Shown here one piece after another: positions 37,937 through 45,519 of a DNA stretch of 64,000 nt. A program made the translations under genes and the position numbers. How positions within the stretch are numbered: the first letter of the stretch is position 1; every line of letters starts with the position of its first letter. The notes under the pieces are model-generated. The model was not told where the DNA came from and made no database searches. It was given only the letters and a program-made list of their open reading frames with translations. Origin of the DNA: Ferruginibacter paludis (GTDB lineage: Bacteria; Bacteroidota; Bacteroidia; Chitinophagales; Chitinophagaceae); assembly GCF_030409685.1 (NCBI RefSeq), contig NZ_JAUFQJ010000002.1, positions 372,001 to 436,000 on the forward strand, in the 5' to 3' direction.

Positions 37937-38189
37937 TTTAAAGTTATTTAAGATGAAGGCTGGACTAATAAAAGATTGAAAATCAGCCTTGTGGATAAAC
38001 TGTGAACGAATAAAGTTTGGACGGTAGTAAAAAAAGGGCAAAAAATATTACCTTCAAGCGCTTACACAACCTTTTTGAGGACGTATATATTATAAAAAAG
38101 GTGAAAACTTTTCTCCGGAATTGGTTGTTATAACAGGTCATAATCCAGGTAAGCAATGTGGGATATGACATAAAAATAAAAGATATATT

Positions 38190-38759
38190 ATGGCATTTAA
38201 AAAAGAGGTGGTTGAAATTATTGAACCGAGAGATGTATTTGTTGGCGATATCAATGCTCCGGTAACATTGGAAGAATTTGGTGAATATGAAAGTGAAGTA
38301 TGCGCAAAAGCCAACGAAGTAGTAAAACAGTTGCTGGAAGAATATGAAGGGAAAGTACGTTTTAATTTTCGTCACTTTCCAATGACAAATATCCACCAGC
38401 GTAGCTTAAAGGCTGGCGAAGCCGCAGTAGCAACTGCACAAGACGGTAAGTTTTGGGAAATGCACAATATTCTTTTTGCTAACCGCAGAAATCTGGGCAC
38501 AACAAGTTTAAAATTGCATAGCAGGGAAGCAGGTGTACAAAACAAACGTTTTTTGGATGAACTGGTAAATGCTACTTATGGATGGCAGGTACAGGGAGAT
38601 ATGAGAGAAGGTATTAACCGCGGAGTAAAAGACGTACCTACTTTTTTTGTAAACGGCGAACGTTTTACAGGTAAAGTAACATACGATGAATTAAGCAAAG
38701 CAGTAGAAGCAGCTTTGAAAAAAGTTAAGAAAAAAGTTCCTGCTAAAGTAAAAGCATAA
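38190..38759 (+). CDS. DsbA-like thioredoxin-fold protein with a single active-site cysteine
   Basis: The 189 residues have the DsbA-type fold of the thioredoxin_4 group: APVTLEEFGEYESEVC (about 23-38), GKVRFNFRHFPM, a helical insertion and the cis-proline loop VKDVPTFFVNGERFTG. The position of the usual CPxC is S35-E-V-C38, so only the second cysteine is left, and it cannot form the normal disulfide. There is no signal peptide, so it is probably cytoplasmic. It ends in a lysine-rich tail. It may be a monothiol reductase or a fold used for binding. It is followed by a strong terminator. Confidence 0.85.
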   Translation: MAFKKEVVEIIEPRDVFVGDINAPVTLEEFGEYESEVCAKANEVVKQLLEEYEGKVRFNFRHFPMTNIHQRSLKAGEAAVATAQDGKFWEMHNILFANRRNLGTTSLKLHSREAGVQNKRFLDELVNATYGWQVQGDMREGINRGVKDVPTFFVNGERFTGKVTYDELSKAVEAALKKVKKKVPAKVKA

Positions 38760-38764
38760 ACAGA

Positions 38765-38795
38765 AGCCCTGATAGTTTTATCGGGGCTTTTTTTT
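38765..38795 (+). terminator. Intrinsic terminator of the DsbA-like gene
   Basis: The ten-base arms agccctgata (38765-38774) and tatcggggct (38779-38788) pair with one G-U, and eight Ts follow. It starts 6 nt after the stop codon. Confidence 0.85.
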
Positions 38796-38813
38796 ATGAT
38801 ATGGTGCTTTCGC

Positions 38814-39806
38814 CTATTTTACCGAGCCCATCCCAAATACCAGGTTTTCCAGGTTATGTTCATCAAAATAAGTCTGGCAAATTTTTTCAGCTTCAACGAG
38901 CAACTGCTCCAATTTGGGTTGTTTGATACCTAACAACTGGTAAGTCTTTTTTAATGCGTCTGCATCAGATAATTCTGTTGATTGCTGTAAGGCTTCTTTC
39001 ACAGCTATCACATGTAATCCCCTGTCTTTGATTTTTCCCAATGCGTCAATCATCCAGCTAAGTGCATAAAAATAATTTTGTTCCAGCAATAAAAAATAGG
39101 TAGCATCACCGGCATCGGGCATTTTGTTGTAGGGCGAAGTAGTAATCTCTTTGGTTAGATATTTGGCAAGGTGCTTCGGCATTTTTTTATTTTTAGATAA
39201 TTGAATGCTGCCACGCAAAGCCCGCGGATAAATGCTGAGCCAACGCAGTTTTCGACGTAATTCATGCACTTCTGATTCTATATCGTTAAAATGGTATTTC
39301 TTGTTTTGTATAAATTCAGTAATGGCATAAATTGAATTTCCGTAAAATTCGTTGATGGCGTTTATTTCAGGTTCTTCCTCCAGCCAATCAGCTTTGTCAA
39401 GTTTCCTTTGTATTTTTTTTATGCGGATACCGCCAACCGAAAGCCATTCTTTTTCAACCAGTATTTCGTTGAGGCTTTGTATTTTTTCCCTTGTTTGTGC
39501 TTGCAGGTAACTGGTAATACCGGCAGGTATTTTTTTATTTAGGCTGATATCTTTTGCGATGTTATCATAATAGTCAATTGCACCCAGGGTATCTTCCAGC
39601 AATTTAAAATGTACCTGTAATTTTGTAAATTTTTTTGGGTTATTTACCGATGTATACAGCTTAGCCAATCCTTCCAACATGAAAAGTGGTGTACGGGCAT
39701 CATTTTTATACAGCCACAATGCCGGGTTTTTTTGTTTGGCAGCTTTATCGAGCAGGGTTTGTAAAAGACTTAGATAATATAAAAATCTGGCAGGTCCTTT
39801 TTTCAT
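38814..39806 (-). CDS. CHAD-like alpha-helical protein of unknown function
   Basis: The 330 residues are almost wholly helical with many basic residues. The segment EVHELRRKLRWLSIYPRALRG (about 178-198) resembles the core of CHAD domains, which bind polyphosphate. The rest is too diverged to be sure. No signal peptide or membrane span is seen. The gene is last in a row of minus-strand genes (two ATP-grasp-type ligases, a glutamine amidotransferase and a GCS2 ligase) and lies 62 bp from the next. It may bind a charged polymer or a product of the pathway, but this is inference. Confidence 0.6.
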   Translation of the reverse strand: MKKGPARFLYYLSLLQTLLDKAAKQKNPALWLYKNDARTPLFMLEGLAKLYTSVNNPKKFTKLQVHFKLLEDTLGAIDYYDNIAKDISLNKKIPAGITSYLQAQTREKIQSLNEILVEKEWLSVGGIRIKKIQRKLDKADWLEEEPEINAINEFYGNSIYAITEFIQNKKYHFNDIESEVHELRRKLRWLSIYPRALRGSIQLSKNKKMPKHLAKYLTKEITTSPYNKMPDAGDATYFLLLEQNYFYALSWMIDALGKIKDRGLHVIAVKEALQQSTELSDADALKKTYQLLGIKQPKLEQLLVEAEKICQTYFDEHNLENLVFGMGSVK

Positions 39807-39868
39807 TGTTAAGTTTTTAATCTGTTAGTATTTAAAAAAGCACGCAGGGCAATAAAAAAATGGCTGTA

Positions 39869-41059
39869 TCATCTTTCAAAAAAAGCTACGGTACCGCCTA
39901 CCCAGGTTTTATCTGCATTGTAACGGGTGCCAATCATTTTGCCTTTACTAAGCCGGGCCAGGTTGTGAACGGCTACCGGACGGTTCCATTCTTTTTTCCA
40001 AAAATAAAATAATCTTATTTCTGCTTTTGCAGGTACATCGGGTGTTTCAATCACATCTGCGTATTTTACTTTGCGCTGTAGTATCCAGTTTTCGGGATCT
40101 GTAATTCTATTGATATCTTCAATAGTGACATCAATAATTACGCCCATTCCCGCAAATGAAAACAGCGGCTTCAGCACATAATTTTCCAAGTCTTCCGGTA
40201 TTTGGTTTAATTTGTTGAGATAGAAGGTAGGAGGAACGTAAGGGTTATCGATCAGCGGCAATGTGTATTTGCTAACGCGGTAAAACCAATTCGGATGCGG
40301 TATCCATTCCACATCCCAGGGACGGGATATATCAATTGAATTTTCGGGATATTCCTGCTGGTACAGGTCATCAAAAATGAGCCGGTTGTAGATTTTTTTT
40401 ATCAGTGTTTTCTTTCCATCCAGTTCATAAAATAACTGGTCTCCTTCACCTATTACTTTAGTCAGGCACACCGTTTTAATCCCCAGCACATCTTCCGTAC
40501 AATAAAAATCAATGCGTGTTTTTTGCTGCTCCGGATAAATCTCCAGTAGGATAACATTTTCGGCGTTGCAATCCCCAACAATAATTTCCTTCAAAAGCTG
40601 CAGGTAAGTTGTTTCGTTGTAGCCGTTTAAATACGCATCATAAGTAGCCGGAAGTTCTGCATAGGTCTTTGTTATAGCCGAATGAAAAGCCTGGAAAGCA
40701 AATAGTGTAGGGAATCCCTGCATTTCAATTAGCTGCGGCTCCAATGTCCCATTGGCATTTTCGCAGATGCCAAAATCAAAAGCAATAAATTCAGGATGGT
40801 CTTTTTCATCGCCTGCGACCACACTGTCAGGAATCGCTTTTTGAGTAAGTGACTTAAAGTTGGGGGCTGTAATAATATCAACTATGTCTTCACAGGCATC
40901 CAGCATTTTTTGTGTGAAATCTTTGGGAATAAAAACCGGTGTTTCCGCAATTCTGAATTCCAGAGCTCCGGGGTGCAAATTTTCTAATTGCTGTAAAAAA
41001 GCTGTGTATTTTTCTTCAGAAAAATTATCATTAAACTTTCGCCTTAATTCTTTCTGCAT
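39869..41059 (-). CDS. ATP-grasp-type ligase of unknown substrate
   Basis: The 396-residue protein has features of the ATP-grasp fold: an N-terminal substrate domain, LEPQLIEMQGFPTLFAFQ (about 107-124) reminiscent of the acidic metal site, YVLKPLFSFAGMGV (about 295-308) for the nucleotide lysine and glycine loop, WILQRKVKYADVI (about 328-340) and EIRLFYFW. The final GTRYNADKTWVGGT carries a possible magnesium asparagine. Members of this fold form amide bonds through an acyl phosphate. I cannot match it to a named family. It lies within the ligase cluster, 75 bp from the amidotransferase gene. Confidence 0.65.
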   Translation of the reverse strand: MQKELRRKFNDNFSEEKYTAFLQQLENLHPGALEFRIAETPVFIPKDFTQKMLDACEDIVDIITAPNFKSLTQKAIPDSVVAGDEKDHPEFIAFDFGICENANGTLEPQLIEMQGFPTLFAFQAFHSAITKTYAELPATYDAYLNGYNETTYLQLLKEIIVGDCNAENVILLEIYPEQQKTRIDFYCTEDVLGIKTVCLTKVIGEGDQLFYELDGKKTLIKKIYNRLIFDDLYQQEYPENSIDISRPWDVEWIPHPNWFYRVSKYTLPLIDNPYVPPTFYLNKLNQIPEDLENYVLKPLFSFAGMGVIIDVTIEDINRITDPENWILQRKVKYADVIETPDVPAKAEIRLFYFWKKEWNRPVAVHNLARLSKGKMIGTRYNADKTWVGGTVAFFER

Positions 41060-41134
41060 GATCGGTATGATTGATACTATTTTATTGCTTAAAAATAATC
41101 ATAATACCATAGTTTATCACCAATTATGACAGAA

Positions 41135-41980
41135 TTATATTTCCACGGGTTGTAAACTTTGTACAGCTATTTGTAAAAAATTAGGAAGGATATGTTCGTA
41201 GGTATAAACAATTTTATCAGGGTCGTTCAATTGTTCAATCATACTGCTCCATTTATCATGACCGTAATTTTCAATCACGGTTTTCTTTTTATCTTCTGTT
41301 TGCAAATGCATGCTCATACCAACAGCATCTGCTTCGGGATGGAACTGGGTACCAATCATGTACTCGTTAAACCTAACCGCCATGATCGCTCGTTCCAGCT
41401 GTACATGCGGCCTTTCTTTTTCTATAGCGAGAATGGTGGCGCCTAATTGGTGAAGGGTATTGTGTTTAGGTTCAATTACCTGGAAATCCCTGCTGTCCAC
41501 CGCATAAAAAGGATCTTTCATTTCTTCGAAAACAATTTCCCTTTTACCATCTTTTAATAAATGAACAGGAAACACCCCAAACGAAGTACTCTTTCGCTGA
41601 CAAACGTTGCCAATATTATAATGCCTGCATGCTAACTGAAAGGAATGACAGATAAAGAATACATATTTTTTTTGGATGTTAGCCTCATTTGCATTCCATT
41701 TTTCAATGGTATGAAGCCAGGTAAAATATACTTTTTCCCACTCGCTGCCTTCGCTGTCCAACGGACTACCAGGTCCGCCACTGGAAATAAATATATCGTA
41801 TGAAAGATCGGGAACTTCATTTTTCTGACGAACGTCAAATTCATCCCAACTTATTTCGAGGTTATTAAAATCACTAAACTGGTTGATTATTTCACGGATA
41901 CACCGCATTCCCTGATTGGGAACTCCCTCATATAAATCAAGAATAGCTACGCGAAACTGCTTTTTTTCTACTAAACACAT
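41135..41980 (-). CDS. Class I glutamine amidotransferase-like protein
   Basis: The 281 residues hold a GATase1 domain with an intact triad: nucleophile cysteine in FFICHSFQLACRH, then histidine and glutamate in GTQFHPEAD. The oxyanion segment ISSGGPGSPLD is present. It supplies ammonia from glutamine to a partner enzyme. It resembles GMP synthase-type GATases but has no synthetase domain. An extra C-terminal stretch of about 60 residues is unique in appearance. Partner candidates are the ATP-grasp proteins on either side. Confidence 0.85.
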   Translation of the reverse strand: MCLVEKKQFRVAILDLYEGVPNQGMRCIREIINQFSDFNNLEISWDEFDVRQKNEVPDLSYDIFISSGGPGSPLDSEGSEWEKVYFTWLHTIEKWNANEANIQKKYVFFICHSFQLACRHYNIGNVCQRKSTSFGVFPVHLLKDGKREIVFEEMKDPFYAVDSRDFQVIEPKHNTLHQLGATILAIEKERPHVQLERAIMAVRFNEYMIGTQFHPEADAVGMSMHLQTEDKKKTVIENYGHDKWSSMIEQLNDPDKIVYTYEHILPNFLQIAVQSLQPVEI

Positions 41981-42099
41981 GGCACAAAATTAATAAAATT
42001 TTGCCGGTTTTATCCTGCAGGCAGGTTGTAGAGTATTTTCGAAGTACTGCTGTACCTGGATAAAAGTTGCAGATAATCGCTTAAAACATTGTTGAATTG

Positions 42100-43212
42100 C
42101 TAAATGCCGGCCAAAAAATTACCCTGGATGTAATCCACCACTTCAACAAGACTTTTATTTTGTTCATATACCTTCAGCTGCCTGTCTGCACCTGTGCCCT
42201 GTTCAAGCATATTGTGCACATAGTTGATGGCGTGGCGGCTGCCTAACTGCGGCACTACATCATCTATAAAATCGAGCAATTCGTAAATAAGTACCCTTGT
42301 ATTGACTTCGGTTTCCTTACCAAAATCAATCATGCTGCCATCAATACCATAACGGCTGGCCCGCCATTTATTTTCGTTTATCAGTGCCCGTGAGTATGTC
42401 ATAAAATTGAGGTTCTGGCTGCGCAGCTTATACAGCTTGGCGCACAATGCCTGGAAGAGTGCTGCGATGGCAATGGTTTCCTGCACTGTCATAGGTATAT
42501 CACAGATACGGAATTCTACCGTGTTAAAAAAGGGATGTACCCTCAGATCCCACCATATTTTTTTTGCATTATCAATGCAGTTTGTCTTTACCAGTAATTT
42601 TATATAACTCTCATAAGCTTCAATGCTTTCAAAATAATCTGGTATACCTGTTCGTGGAAATTTATCAAATACTTTTGTACGGTAAGATTTATAACCTGTT
42701 TTTCTCCCTTCCCAGAAAGGAGAGTTGGTACTTAACGCATATACATGTGGCAAAAAATAACGGGCCGAATTGGCGATATGAATAGCCATCTCCCTGTTTT
42801 CCATCCCTACGTGCACATGTAAACCAAAAATAAGGTTGCTGCGGGCAGCTTCCTGCAACTCGTTTACAATTTCGTTGTAGCGGGCATGGTCTGTAATTAG
42901 CTGGCTTTCCCAATGGCTGAAAGGATGCGTACCGGCGGCGCCCAGTTTAAAGCCTAAGCTCTCGCCAATGCCACTGATTGTTTTACGAAGGGTAGCTACA
43001 TCGACAAAGGCTTCATCAATATCCTGGCAAATATCTGTACCCACCTCAACAACCGCCTGGTGCATTTCTGCCTTTACTTTATCCTTAATAATTTTCTGAC
43101 CTTCCTGAACAATTCTTTGTTCATGGCTTTTTAATTCCCTTGTCTCCGGGTCAAGTACCATGTACTCTTCTTCAACACCAATAGTAAATCCTTTGTATGA
43201 TAAGCTCGCCAT
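42100..43212 (-). CDS. Carboxylate-amine ligase, GCS2/YbdK family
   Basis: The 370 residues match the glutamate-cysteine ligase 2 family: FTIGVEEEYMVLDPETREL (about 9-27), EVGTDICQDIDEA, LGAAGTHPFSHWE, FGLHVHVGM with metal histidines, and EFRICDIPMTVQET. This family joins a carboxylate to an amine with ATP. YbdK itself has weak glutamate-cysteine ligase activity, and the true product is often unknown. It lies in the ligase cluster, between the amidotransferase and the second ATP-grasp protein. Confidence 0.92.
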   Translation of the reverse strand: MASLSYKGFTIGVEEEYMVLDPETRELKSHEQRIVQEGQKIIKDKVKAEMHQAVVEVGTDICQDIDEAFVDVATLRKTISGIGESLGFKLGAAGTHPFSHWESQLITDHARYNEIVNELQEAARSNLIFGLHVHVGMENREMAIHIANSARYFLPHVYALSTNSPFWEGRKTGYKSYRTKVFDKFPRTGIPDYFESIEAYESYIKLLVKTNCIDNAKKIWWDLRVHPFFNTVEFRICDIPMTVQETIAIAALFQALCAKLYKLRSQNLNFMTYSRALINENKWRASRYGIDGSMIDFGKETEVNTRVLIYELLDFIDDVVPQLGSRHAINYVHNMLEQGTGADRQLKVYEQNKSLVEVVDYIQGNFLAGI

Positions 43213-43323
43213 GTTAGTTGATAATTGCTTAAACGATAATTGATAATTTCTTAAAATCGGAGTCCATGCCTTTGTTAATCAAACTTTCCATTTGAGATAT
43301 TGTTTTAAAGCATCAATAACTTT

Positions 43324-43380
43324 AATCGATAATAATGAGCGATAAAAATTGAAGGTATTTGCTTCAGCCGATTATCGATT
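43324..43380. repeat. AT-rich inverted repeat upstream of the GCS2 gene
   Basis: The arms aatcgataat (43324-43333) and attatcgatt (43371-43380) pair perfectly over ten bases with a 37-nt gap. Nearer the GCS2 start, the motif gataatt occurs three times (about 43217-43245). This could be a regulatory site or simply AT-rich sequence. Confidence 0.4.
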
Positions 43381-43398
43381 ATCCATTAAAACTATCTA

Positions 43399-44352
43399 TT
43401 AAAAAAGAGGTTGCTTCGCGGCGCTTCTTTTTATGTATTCGCCCCAGGTTAAATTATCAGCTCCATCGGTTTGCGCCTGTGCTTTTTCGATGGCAAATGT
43501 TACAGCTGTTTCCACTACCCATTCAAAATTTTCTTCGCCCACACTGGTTCTTTCCGCATCGGGTGCGGGGTTGCAAAAATCAATGGCATAAGGCACGCCA
43601 TCCCGCAATGCCAGTTCAACCGTATTAAAATCATAGCCCAGGTAGTGATTGATACGTAAAACGATATCCGTCATCAATTGCAGTTTTTCTTCTGACGGTT
43701 TGAAATCAGCTACGTAACGCAAGGCATGCACGTTGCGTGGTTCGTACGGCATAATACGAACATACTTGCCACCAATGCAGTAACAACGGTAATATTCTTC
43801 AAAAATGATTTCTTCCTGCAGCATCATTACCAGTTCGCCGGTTTCGCCGTGTTTATCAAAAAAATCATGTTGGTCAATTAATTTATAAACACTTTTCCAG
43901 CCGCCACCGGCAAAGGGTTTCATGTAAGCCGGGAAACCTATATAATTAAAAATACCTTCCCAGTCGAGCGGGTAAGCCAGGTTGCTAAATGATTCCCCGG
44001 TGGTATCCGCAGGCAAATCCCTTGATGGCAAAATCACTGTTTTAGGCACAGGGATATTTATTTTTGTAGAAAGGCAGTTGTTGAAAAATTTTTCATCTGC
44101 ACTCCACCAAAAAGGATTGTTTATGACCGCTGTACCACAAAGCGCAGCATTTTTTAAAAAGGCCCTGTAAAAAGGCACGTCCTGAGATATACGGTCGATA
44201 ATAACTGCATAACCACTACTTACACCCTGTATCACTTTATCTATTTTAACCGGCTCAGCAACAATGCCCTCAATATTCTTGCTGTTTACCCTTTCTACAA
44301 AAGCATCGGGAAAACTTCTTTCCTTTCCATGTAAAATGCCTATTTTTTTCAT
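43399..44352 (-). CDS. ATP-grasp ligase (RimK/D-Ala-D-Ala ligase-like)
   Basis: The 317-residue protein has the full ATP-grasp layout: an N-terminal domain (KKIGILHGKERSFPDAFVERV), the central hinge IGFPAYMKPFAGGGWKSVYK (about 157-176) with the nucleotide lysine and glycine loop, VMMLQEEIIFEEYYRCY, and the metal-site DFNTVELALRDGVPYAIDFCNPAPDAE (about 246-272) with E, D and N. It should activate a carboxylate with ATP and couple it to an amine. The substrate is unknown. It is probably the first gene of the minus-strand ligase cluster. The divergent esterase gene starts 190 bp away. Confidence 0.88.
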   Translation of the reverse strand: MKKIGILHGKERSFPDAFVERVNSKNIEGIVAEPVKIDKVIQGVSSGYAVIIDRISQDVPFYRAFLKNAALCGTAVINNPFWWSADEKFFNNCLSTKINIPVPKTVILPSRDLPADTTGESFSNLAYPLDWEGIFNYIGFPAYMKPFAGGGWKSVYKLIDQHDFFDKHGETGELVMMLQEEIIFEEYYRCYCIGGKYVRIMPYEPRNVHALRYVADFKPSEEKLQLMTDIVLRINHYLGYDFNTVELALRDGVPYAIDFCNPAPDAERTSVGEENFEWVVETAVTFAIEKAQAQTDGADNLTWGEYIKRSAAKQPLF

Positions 44353-44528
44353 AACTGATTTTTAAAAATGACTGCTGATTTTAAATCATCGGTAAACAGA
44401 TCCATATCTAACCCAATGTATTTTTTTCGCCTGAATTTTCCAAATAATACTTGCAGGCCGTAAGGGTTTTACCAGTAAAAGAGACAGTAATCAAAAATGG
44501 CCTCCGCGAAAAATTGATTCGCTTTGCT

Positions 44529-44536
44529 TATTTTTG
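44529..44536 (+). promoter_or_regulatory. -7 box TATTTTTG of the esterase gene
   Basis: TATTTTTG fits TAnnTTTG and ends five bases before the ATG at 44542, so the transcript would have almost no leader. It rules out the upstream ATG at 44524 if it is the real promoter. Confidence 0.4.
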
Positions 44537-44541
44537 GAGTT

Positions 44542-45351
44542 ATGCCAAACAGGAAAACCGCAGTAGTTATTACAGAGCATCATATCATTCACTCAGTTTG
44601 TTTAAAAAGAGATGTAAAAGTAGATTGCTATCTACCGGACAAAGTTGCTGCAAAAAAAGAAGTAAGCTTATTATTGATTAATGACGGGCAGGATCTTGTC
44701 ACCATGCATTTTCAACATATTTTAAAACGCTTGTATGACCGCAATGCCATTCAACCTGTTTTTTGTGTCGGGCTCCATTGCGGGCACGATAGGAAAAATG
44801 AATATGCCACAGCAAAAATACTGGACTACATGAATCGTGGTGCTAAAGCTGCATTACATGATCAGTTTGTTTTTGAAGAGTTGTTGCCATTATTGCGCAA
44901 AGCCTATCCGTTATATGATTTTATTGAGAAATCCTATGCAGGTTTTTCCTTGGGTGGCTTAAGTGCGCTGGATATTGTTTGGAATTACCCGTACGAATTT
45001 ACAAAAGTGGGAGTTTTTAGCGGCTCGCTTTGGTGGAGGGATAAGGACCAGTATGCACCAGATTTTGATGAATCAAAAAACAGGATCATGCACCGGCAGG
45101 TGAAGGAAGGTAAGTACTCAGCATGGCTCAAATTTTTCTTTGAAGTGGGCACACAGGATGAAACCGCTGACCGCAACAACAATGGTATTATTGATGCCAT
45201 CGACGACACCATCAGCTTGATTGAGGAGTTAAAAATTAAGGGCTATAAAGACGATGATATCGCTTATCTGGAATTACAGGATGGAAGGCACGACGTGCCC
45301 ACCTGGGCGAGAGCGTTTCCAGCTTTTTTAGAATGGGGGTGGGGAAGGTGA
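44542..45351 (+). CDS. Alpha/beta-hydrolase of the esterase D family
   Basis: The 269-residue enzyme has an esterase D/Fes-like fold: VKVDCYLPDKV, LLINDGQDL, the nucleophile elbow AGFSLGGLSALD (G-x-S-x-G), an acidic DKDQYAPDFDES region and the histidine in DGRHDVPTWARAFP. It has no signal peptide. Members hydrolyse esters of siderophores, sugars or small molecules. It is divergent from the ATP-grasp ligase gene and may act on the product of the ligase cluster. The start at MPNRKTAVVI is preferred over an ATG six codons upstream. Confidence 0.85.
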   Translation: MPNRKTAVVITEHHIIHSVCLKRDVKVDCYLPDKVAAKKEVSLLLINDGQDLVTMHFQHILKRLYDRNAIQPVFCVGLHCGHDRKNEYATAKILDYMNRGAKAALHDQFVFEELLPLLRKAYPLYDFIEKSYAGFSLGGLSALDIVWNYPYEFTKVGVFSGSLWWRDKDQYAPDFDESKNRIMHRQVKEGKYSAWLKFFFEVGTQDETADRNNNGIIDAIDDTISLIEELKIKGYKDDDIAYLELQDGRHDVPTWARAFPAFLEWGWGR

Positions 45352-45358
45352 GACAGCA

Positions 45359-45519
45359 AGTATCAAGTATCTGGTATTAAGTACTCAGACAAGAAACCCC
45401 GTAATCATCCAGCGATTACGGGGTTTCTTGTAAATTATTTTGTTGCAGGTTCCAATTTTAAAGAACGCATTAAAATTGATAGCTGTGATCTAAATACTTA
45501 ATACTAAATACTTGATACT
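45359..45519. repeat. 31-bp imperfect inverted repeat flanking a terminator
   Basis: Arm one (45359-45389) and arm two (45489-45519) match in inverted orientation at 27 of 31 positions, with a core agtatcaagtat and gtattaagta. All four differences are transitions. The arms enclose a perfect bidirectional terminator (45391-45429). Arm two includes the stop codon of the M20 peptidase gene. It could be a small palindromic repeat element. Confidence 0.7.
45391..45429. terminator. Bidirectional terminator with a 16-bp perfect stem
   Basis: The arms aagaaaccccgtaatc (45391-45406) and gattacggggtttctt (45414-45429) pair perfectly with a seven-base loop. It serves the convergent esterase (+) and M20 peptidase (minus) genes. 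Confidence 0.85.

Noticed and set aside
37956..37990. Inverted repeat after clpB (aaggctg/cagcctt) as a terminator
   Set aside because: The arms are short, the loop is about 21 nt and no T-run follows.
44524..44541. Earlier start of the esterase gene
   Set aside because: The six extra codons overlap the best promoter box, and MPNRKTAVVI matches the expected fold start.
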